Assembly (NCBI RefSeq): GCF_001949145.1
Contig: NW_019091391.1
Span: forward strand, 1,210,487-1,274,486
Length of the DNA stretch: 64,000 bases
Source: Acanthaster planci
Taxonomy: Eukaryota > Echinodermata > Asteroidea > Valvatida > Acanthasteridae
Reading direction: 5' to 3'
The notes under the pieces are model-generated. The model saw only the letters and a program-made list of their open reading frames with translations. It searched no databases and had not been told where the DNA came from. A program made the translations under genes and the position numbers. Positions 57,667-64,000 of this stretch are shown in pieces. The first letter of the stretch is position 1, and every line of letters starts with the position of its first letter.

Positions 57667-60600
57667 GTAAGACGGAACATCCTTAAAAATAGAAAACAAT
57701 GATAAATTTTCAGTCTTTTCAGTCATTTCTCCACAGTAAGTACATCATTAATGAAGATCATTCACAGTGGCGTATACAGCGGGGGAGGGGGGAGGGGAGT
57801 AGCCCCGTGGAGACATGTTGGCAATGTTTTGGAAGTTGAAAGCGCCAACATTTCAGAAACGACATACTGCCATCTTGAAGGAACAAGTTGAAAGCCATTT
57901 TTGGAAAATAAAACCTATATTGCTGACCTCTTTTCTGGTTATGCCCTTATAATCCTCAAAAGGTAGGAGGTTTGAATCTATTCTGAAAGCTGTAGGCAGT
58001 CACCCGGTTGTCTTCATGGTATTCCCTTTTTCATCTGTTTACAGGCAAGAACCTGGCCGTGTTCCGGGGCGAGAGTGGGAACGCGTACATCGTGGACGCC
58101 TACTGCGCCCACCTCGGAGCTAACCTAGCCGTGGGAGGCTCGGTGCAGGGCGAGTGCATTGAATGCCCCTTCCACGGCTGGCGGTACAGGGGAAGCGACG
58201 GCAAGTGCGTCAAGATCGGGTACGCCGAAAAAGGTAACGACTTTATTCTCCATCTTATGAGTATTCATTGAGACGCCAAATCCATAACCGAAAGTTTCTT
58301 TTAATTGGGAAAACAGGCATGTTAAATATCACAGTGTGATTAATTTGTCTTTGTGCGTCTGAAACGTTTGTCTAATTTTGTAAATAACTTTGCGTATTAT
58401 AGGTAGGTCTTGACTTCCCCTCTGCAAGCAAGCCCAGTTACAAAACGTTTTATTGGAAAAAAACCTCTTGAAAATTGGTTGTGTAAATTTATTGTTTTGA
58501 GGGAACGTGGTGTAGAAAAGAGGCTCCCTTGAATTTTCAATTCATCAAAGTTGCTGTTTGCCCTTTGTCAGGATAATATGAAAATCTAAAATGAATCTCA
58601 TTATAGGCCTATGTAAGGCCATAGTCTAAGTGATAACAGTAAACTGACGGCACAAAGTTCAAAATTGAACATTTTAGTGAGTTGAACCTCAAACAATGAA
58701 AAGGTCGAATCATTATGTGCCAAAGATTCTTTTATACTCACAGGCTTTGATAAGAAAAGGATTTGGTGGACAATTGTACAAATTTACCCATAGAAAGTAT
58801 TGAAAGCCAACTGAAAAGTAGAAAACCCTTAAAGAGTGCATGTACATGTGGGAATTTCAAGTAGAGGAGAACTCTCTGGGATGAACCACATATTTCATTA
58901 CAGAATTCTGTTTCCACGACATCTAAAAGCGTGTTTCCTTTGGTTAACCGCCGAACAGCAAAATTTCAGCATCCAGACACCGAAGGGGACGTAACTTATC
59001 TTACCGACTCCGCAAATAACTTGTTTCTGTCCAGTGCCTGACTTTGCCAAGATCCCAACCTACCACTCCTGCGAGGTCAACCAGAGGATCTTCTTCTGGA
59101 ACCACGCCGAAGGCAAGGAACCAGATTGGCAGATCCCGGAATTGAAAGAGGTCACCAATGGGGAAATGTACCCAGTGGGGTTCACCGTCGCAGAATACGA
59201 TGGCCACAACGAAGTACAGTCATCCACTTTCCACACATTTCCACTGTTATAAATTCTCTTTCCCCTCTATGGGTGCACCACTAAAAATAAATTCCCATAG
59301 ACAGCAGTGATAAATCCCCATACTTCACAAATATTTTAAAATACAACTCTCACAGGTGTTCAGGCTGCACAGGAAAATGATGTTCCTCATGTCCTCTTTC
59401 ATTTTTCTTCAATTTCTGCGGGGGTTGACCAATGAATTTTTGAGAAATTTTCACCACAAGCAGACCACCCCTAAAATGCAGAAAATGTCCCTGTCCAGAA
59501 AAGTAGCCATTTTGAAAAACCCTCCCTCGGGAAAATGGCTCAAATAGTGCCACTTTCAAACCCAATTGCTCAGAATTGGAAGCCATGAGTCCGGCTTAGT
59601 CTCATATTTCTTGAATTCCTCAGTTCCATGACTCTCAGGACCCTCTAATATAGAATATTTTGAGTCTATAACTTTTATTAATTAGCTAGGCGGACATATT
59701 TCTGGCTTAAATACGAGGGTGCACCCCTATCTGGTTCGTACGTGTGACGTCACTTCAGTTTAAACCACGCCCACTGCACATTGAGTGACATGCAACCTTG
59801 TTTCCCAGGGTAAGATCTTGCCGCGAAATGTTAGTTCCCAACATGCCTTGCGCGATGGAACGCGCACGCAGCCCGAGGATAGAGTCAAAGTTGAGCAACA
59901 TGGAACCATGGAACTCGAAGTTAACGCACTACTGGAGTGGGAGTTTTAAATCGGTAGTGCGTGTGCATATATGACATGACGTCACTAAAAAGCCGCTCAT
60001 CTGGCAAACACAACCACCGTGGTTTGGCTTCATAAGTGTGGATGCATATATATCTCCATGTTGGAAGATGTCAATTATTTGTTGCCGCGGCAAATAATGA
60101 CTCCACTGGCAGCGTGCGCTTTCCTTCACTAGGGGCATGGTGGGAATTAACCAACATGGCGCGGCAAGACTCCACCCATGCCACTGCAGTACGACCATTG
60201 ATCTCCATTGTAGTCTTTATAATGGAGACCATTGCAACCTCGTTCCCATGGGAACGATCGGGCAGCACCTTGGTGGTTCCCATCATGCCTTGCGCGATCT
60301 AAGGAAAGCACACGCAGCCCACGGAGTCAAGGTTGCAACACAGTTCATGTATGTGTTTAATTCTATCAAAAAATAATTGGTTAAATATGAATAAGGCCAA
60401 ACCTTTATAAAAAAACCCTGCATTTGAGATCAGTCTTGGGGAATAAATTCCGACTTACTCAGAGGTTAAAATATAAGTTAATTTGAGATAACTTTCTGTT
60501 CGTTCTACAATCAAATAAGATTCGTCAAAAGTTGGATGCTAGCCAATTTTGCATTACCATGCAAAATGGTACCCCAACGGTAATTCATGATACGCGTTAT

Positions 60601-62582
60601 CCAACAACCAGAGCCCCATTGGCTGAAGAGCTATTCAACACGCGCGCACCACCTGTTGTGACTCTCCAAAAAACGGTGTCCGAACATATAGCTCTGTTTT
60701 TTCAGGTCCTAGTTCAGCAGACGTCAAGTTTCAGTAAATTTAAACTGAGTACGAGTCTGGATGAATATGATTCTCATGTCATTATTTCTAACAGGACGTT
60801 CCTGAGAACGGGGCTGACGTTGCGCACCTGAACTACCTCCACGGACCGTAAGTCCTTCAAGGCCTTCGCCTGCATCAAATACATACTGGTGTATGCCGAT
60901 AGCGCACGTAACCACAGCCCTAGGGGCCTTTTACAGATACGGCTAAGCCTGCTTTATCTAGATTCAAGACTTTAATGGAACTTAATTTCTGATCCTTAGC
61001 ACTGAAGGTTATAGCACTAGGCAAGGAAATTAACTGGTTGTGAATAAGTATACAGTTGGCTTTGGGAATACTTCGTGTTCATGGCATTGTACTTGACAGT
61101 ACACCACAAAACGACTTCAGCGACTTCTTGAATGAGGCTCTGACTTTCCCGTCCGCAGGAGAGGCTTCACGGGCAGGGACACGTTTACCGACGCCACTTG
61201 GGAGGCCCACGAGACTGAGAAACACATAGCTTCAGTGTACATCACCAGCCACCAGGCGAAGCTCTTTGGCTTCATCCCCGTGCCGACCGACCGTTTGCGC
61301 GTCGATCAGGTAGTCTGACTGTTCAACGGTCGATTGAAAACTAAAGGCTTGACAAGATAGGTCTTACATTCAGAATCGAATTGCATGGGGGGATTTAGCC
61401 CAAAATTAACATGTGCGGTTGTTATTCACTATGTCGACAGCCTTGAGCATAATCAGGCTGTATTCTGCGACCATAACTTTGAAACTTCGAGTTGCTCGAT
61501 ATGTATGGCGATCAACATTTTATACACCTTAAACATGATAACAGTTTTTGCCAGGTGAGCTTCGTTTGAGAAAACCAGTCAGGTATGCTGCAATGGAAGC
61601 CAAACGATGACGCATGAGAGACCAGAAACTGCGGTCCGTCATGCAACAGATGCATTAATTAAGCCCCTTCCACTGCGCACAGGCACATGACCACGACGCA
61701 TGCGTCACAATGTAAAATGCACCCGCGTCAGGACTTGTAACCGTGCTTGGAATTGGTTGAAACCCTAGATAACGGCTGAAATCACGATGACGACTTTTCT
61801 TGTGTCGGTCAGATTGGACCGTGCTTCGCCCACTTTCAATTAAACCACGGTATGGTTGGACGGATGGTCTTTGTCCTTTCGGTCACGCCCATCGGTCCTA
61901 TGAGACAGAGAATTGTGACCACGGCTTTCTATCAAGGCAGCCGCCTCGCCTTCTACATCGGCAAGCGGGTCCTTTATGAACAGTATTACCAGGTAGGCCT
62001 AACACCTGCCACCGATGGTTTATGCCTATTACCACGAAGCAGGACTTGGGGTGTTTTTTTTAATTAATAAAAAAAGTGGTTTTCACATGGTCTAAATATT
62101 GTGCTCCAACTAAAACGAGGATCATTTGCCTGTTGTTCTTAATTTTCCCTCTTTTGATGTGTAGCATTGAGAGATGTTGATAAATCAAAACACAAATATA
62201 CTTTTGATACAGGGAAATAATGGATATCATTTTAAGTTTATTCTTTGACTAAATGGTTTAAACAGCATTAACTATGAATGGCTAAAAGCATGTCGTATGT
62301 GTAAACGGTCATATTCAAAGGAAATGAAGATAATTGAACGGCAAACTTTGGAACCTATTATATTGCGTCAAGATATTTAAAATTAGGTTTTAGAGCAAAA
62401 TCTTCTCCCCCCGCATGTAGATCGAGGGAGACATACCCGTGTGGGCCAATAAGGTGTATCTCCGCAACGCCATGTTGGTGAAGGAGGATCATCTAATCGC
62501 GAAGCACCGGCGCTTTTACGCCCAGTTCTACTCCGAGAACAGTCCCAAGTACACCCAAGAGGCGAGGTCCGTGGACTGGTAA
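57198..62582 (+). CDS. nvd: Neverland/DAF-36-type Rieske oxygenase (putative cholesterol 7-desaturase), copy B
   Basis: Exons 57198-57666, 58045-58233, 59035-59213, 60795-60847, 61159-61309, 61813-61992 and 62421-62582: 1383 nt, 460 residues, GT/AG with consistent phases. Helices near 8-22 and 63-83. Rieske ligands C177, H179, C197 and H200; non-haem iron residues E283, D287, H290 and H295 in [13 protein letters not shown]. All key residues are present, so the gene looks functional. Known family members convert cholesterol to 7-dehydrocholesterol, using electrons from a reductase partner not seen here. Exons 2-7 have exactly the same lengths as in copy A; exon 1 is 6 nt longer. AATAAA at 62749-62754 probably ends the transcript. 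Confidence 0.93.
58045..58233 (+). CDS. nvd: nvd copy B exon 2 (residues 157-219): Rieske site
   Basis: Follows [17 protein letters not shown] and [11 protein letters not shown]. By eye there are about 10 differences from copy A in 189 nt. Confidence 0.96.
59035..59213 (+). CDS. nvd: nvd copy B exon 3 (residues 220-279)
   Basis: Follows [25 protein letters not shown], then [15 protein letters not shown], ending DGHNE at GTACAG. Confidence 0.94.
60107..60320. repeat. Inverted repeat pair in nvd copy B intron 3
   Basis: About 45 bp around GGGCATGGTGGGAATTAACC (60133-60152) is the imperfect reverse complement of the segment around TTCCCATCATGCCTTGCGCG (60278-60297). A third, direct relative lies near 59835-59875. 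Confidence 0.55.
60795..60847 (+). CDS. nvd: nvd copy B exon 4 (residues 280-296): catalytic iron site
   Basis: A 53-nt exon after TCTAACAG encoding [17 protein letters not shown]. Donor GTAAGT. Confidence 0.94.
61159..61309 (+). CDS. nvd: nvd copy B exon 5 (residues 297-347)
   Basis: Follows [26 protein letters not shown] through LRVDQ at GTAGTC. Confidence 0.92.
61813..61992 (+). CDS. nvd: nvd copy B exon 6 (residues 348-407)
   Basis: Follows [39 protein letters not shown] and LYEQYYQ at GTAGGC. Confidence 0.93.
62421..62582 (+). CDS. nvd: nvd copy B exon 7 (residues 408-460) with stop
   Basis: Follows [27 protein letters not shown] through [20 protein letters not shown] at 62580-62582. 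Confidence 0.95.
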   Translation: MEGDIPVWANKVYLRNAMLVKEDHLIAKHRRFYAQFYSENSPKYTQEARSVDW

Positions 62583-62748
62583 AAACCCGTGGGAAGTCTC
62601 AAGGCCACGCAGAGGGGGTAAAACTTACTACCCCGCTCATCACAGCTTTACTAACTTCTCAACGTTCTAGACCTCTTGCCAGGTCGACCAACCTTCCCTT
62701 TATGATGCTTTACGCCATTTATGAGCAACAACTTGACATTTACAGTTA

Positions 62749-62754
62749 AATAAA
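62749..62754 (+). terminator. Polyadenylation signal for nvd copy B
   Basis: AATAAA 167 bp after the stop, in an A/T-rich context with a further overlapping AATAAAATAAGG a little downstream. Confidence 0.6.
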
Positions 62755-62794
62755 CTTTAATTTAAAAAAATGAAATAAAATAAGGATAAAATGC

Positions 62795-62834
62795 GTCAAA
62801 TCGCCATCGATCTTGTCAAATCGCCATCGATCAG
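62795..62834 (+). repeat. 20-bp tandem duplication
   Basis: GTCAAATCGCCATCGATC occurs twice with a 20-bp period, just past the nvd copy B polyadenylation signal. Confidence 0.85.
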
Positions 62835-62839
62835 GATCA

Positions 62840-64000
62840 TTTTCAATAGGTTCGGAACGAATGAGTTATAAACTAGACACTCCTTTGCAAAATAATTTAC
62901 GTGTTACTTTGAGTGCCTATTTCAGCATTATTAAATTTATGTCAAGCCTATTAATTAACAAATCATGCTGCATATATTATCATTCATTTTCACCCGCTAT
63001 GCTATTTCTTCAAGAAGATGAGATAGAATTAGAGTCAGCATCACTGTAGCTTCACTGTCTATGTTTACACTGATTCAAGAAACATTTTATATCTTTCATT
63101 TTTAGGACACTCTTTAGCCTTTTGTTTGTGCCCCTCTTTTGGGATTACATCCACAGCTATAATTGAATGCAAATGTGAGAAACTAATACGGGCATTGCAC
63201 TATATTGAGCCTCCAAGAGTTTGCAACGCGTTGGCCAATCGCAATGTGCGAAATCTGTTAACCCCTTGCGCGTTGAAAAAGGTCGACAGATTTCGCGCAC
63301 TGTGATTGGTCAACGGGTTGCCAACTATTGTAGGCGTACTATTGTGAATCACCCGTATTATTTCGCAAATCATCTTGTACAGCTTCCACCATTACACCAA
63401 TAAAATAGTCCCGTTGAACACTTGTAATTATAATAATGTGTTTTCAGGGTGCATGATTCTTAAAAAAAGGGAACGATGAAGGCTTTATCTTTTACACGAA
63501 TCAGTTGAGCGACACAATGACGCACACTCGCAATTTCTATAGAGCTACCGGCCCTAAGTATAGTGCACATGCATCATGAAATGTTGTCTTAATTGGTCCA
63601 AAGGTTTTTAGTCGACTTTGGTTTTTGTTATCCTACTTTACAACTTCTCGTAAATCAATATTGGGCGGCACGACTAAAACATGTTTTCTACGGGAACAGG
63701 GAGGGGGTTGAACAAATTCATCGGTTCCTTCTTTTCGGATTTGCCAAATTTGCCATAGATCTGGTAAGTTGAAGTAGCGGAGAAATTCTTGGTGGGTTTG
63801 AGAATTTTAATGCACTCCACTTTTATTCTTCAAGGGACACATGTCCCCTGCAAAATAAAATTGGTTCCAAAGAGTGCTCTTGGTGTTTAGAAAACAACCG
63901 AAAAGCCAAAGTTCACGGCGGTTACGGCAACCGAAATTGACCTTTGTCGGGTCAACAAAATTCCTAATCAGTTTGGCACCGCTAACCTTTCCTTTATAGG
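62840..64000. other. Downstream intergenic sequence
   Basis: Apart from the foldback element at 63222-63322 I see nothing here; the ORFs are short and unrecognised. Confidence 0.5.
63222..63322. mobile_element. Foldback element, about 40-bp arms
   Basis: TTGGCCAATCGCAATGTGCG at 63231 pairs with the reverse complement of CGCGCACTGTGATTGGTCAA near 63294-63313; the loop is about 22 bp. Confidence 0.7.

Noticed and set aside
57228-57680. 150-codon minus-strand ORF
   Set aside because: Shadow of nvd copy B exon 1; no family resemblance in this frame.
57770-57830. CAGTGGCGTATACAGC followed by a G-rich run, as another hAT end
   Set aside because: I could not find a matching inverted end or flanking duplication nearby.

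Overview
The window looks like nuclear DNA of a marine invertebrate deuterostome, most likely an echinoderm (inference). It is AT-rich, has long introns with GT/AG splice sites, carries tRNA-derived SINEs and MITEs, and is strewn with the palindromic motif TACATGTA. There are no operons, Shine-Dalgarno sites or CRISPR arrays. Four intron-containing genes can be rebuilt codon by codon with consistent splice phases.

(1) 290-23703, plus strand: bifunctional PAPS synthase (APS kinase plus ATP sulfurylase), 12 coding exons, 629 residues. The first intron is 11.7 kb and repeat-rich; it holds a candidate alternative first exon at 5896-5973. The intron before exon 7 holds two decayed copies of exon 7. 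(2) 31635-39986, minus strand: a 602-residue coiled-coil protein with a UBAN-like segment and a C-terminal C2HC zinc finger, the layout of optineurin/NEMO-type polyubiquitin adaptors. It has eight coding exons and every intron is in phase 0. It converges on the PAPS synthase gene across about 7.9 kb in which I see no gene. (3) 44220-55212, minus strand, and (4) 57198-62582, plus strand: two divergently transcribed paralogues of the Neverland/DAF-36 Rieske oxygenase (cholesterol 7-desaturase family). Each has seven exons with matching phases; exons 2 to 7 have equal lengths in the two genes. The start codons lie about 2.0 kb apart. The Rieske exon is almost identical between the copies while exon 1 has diverged strongly, which suggests gene conversion.

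Introns and spacers hold most of the remaining structure: a PIF/Harbinger-like MITE with TTA duplications (33611-34028), three hAT-like non-autonomous elements (30085-30798, 44841-45145, 56360-56557), several foldback elements, a roughly 490-bp dispersed repeat in two opposite copies, SINE heads, minisatellites with 24-, 45-, 112- and 147-bp periods, and a roughly 4-kb transposon-like block (about 49.3-53.4 kb) that splits a 147-bp tandem array and carries a transposon-type ORF. A run of N at 48548-48672 is an assembly gap.

Functionally, PAPS synthase makes the sulfate donor for sulfated sterols and glycans, and the Rieske pair acts on sterols. I see no evidence that the genes are co-regulated; the neighbourhood may be coincidental. 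All boundaries are read from sequence by eye. UTRs and transcription starts are not determined.
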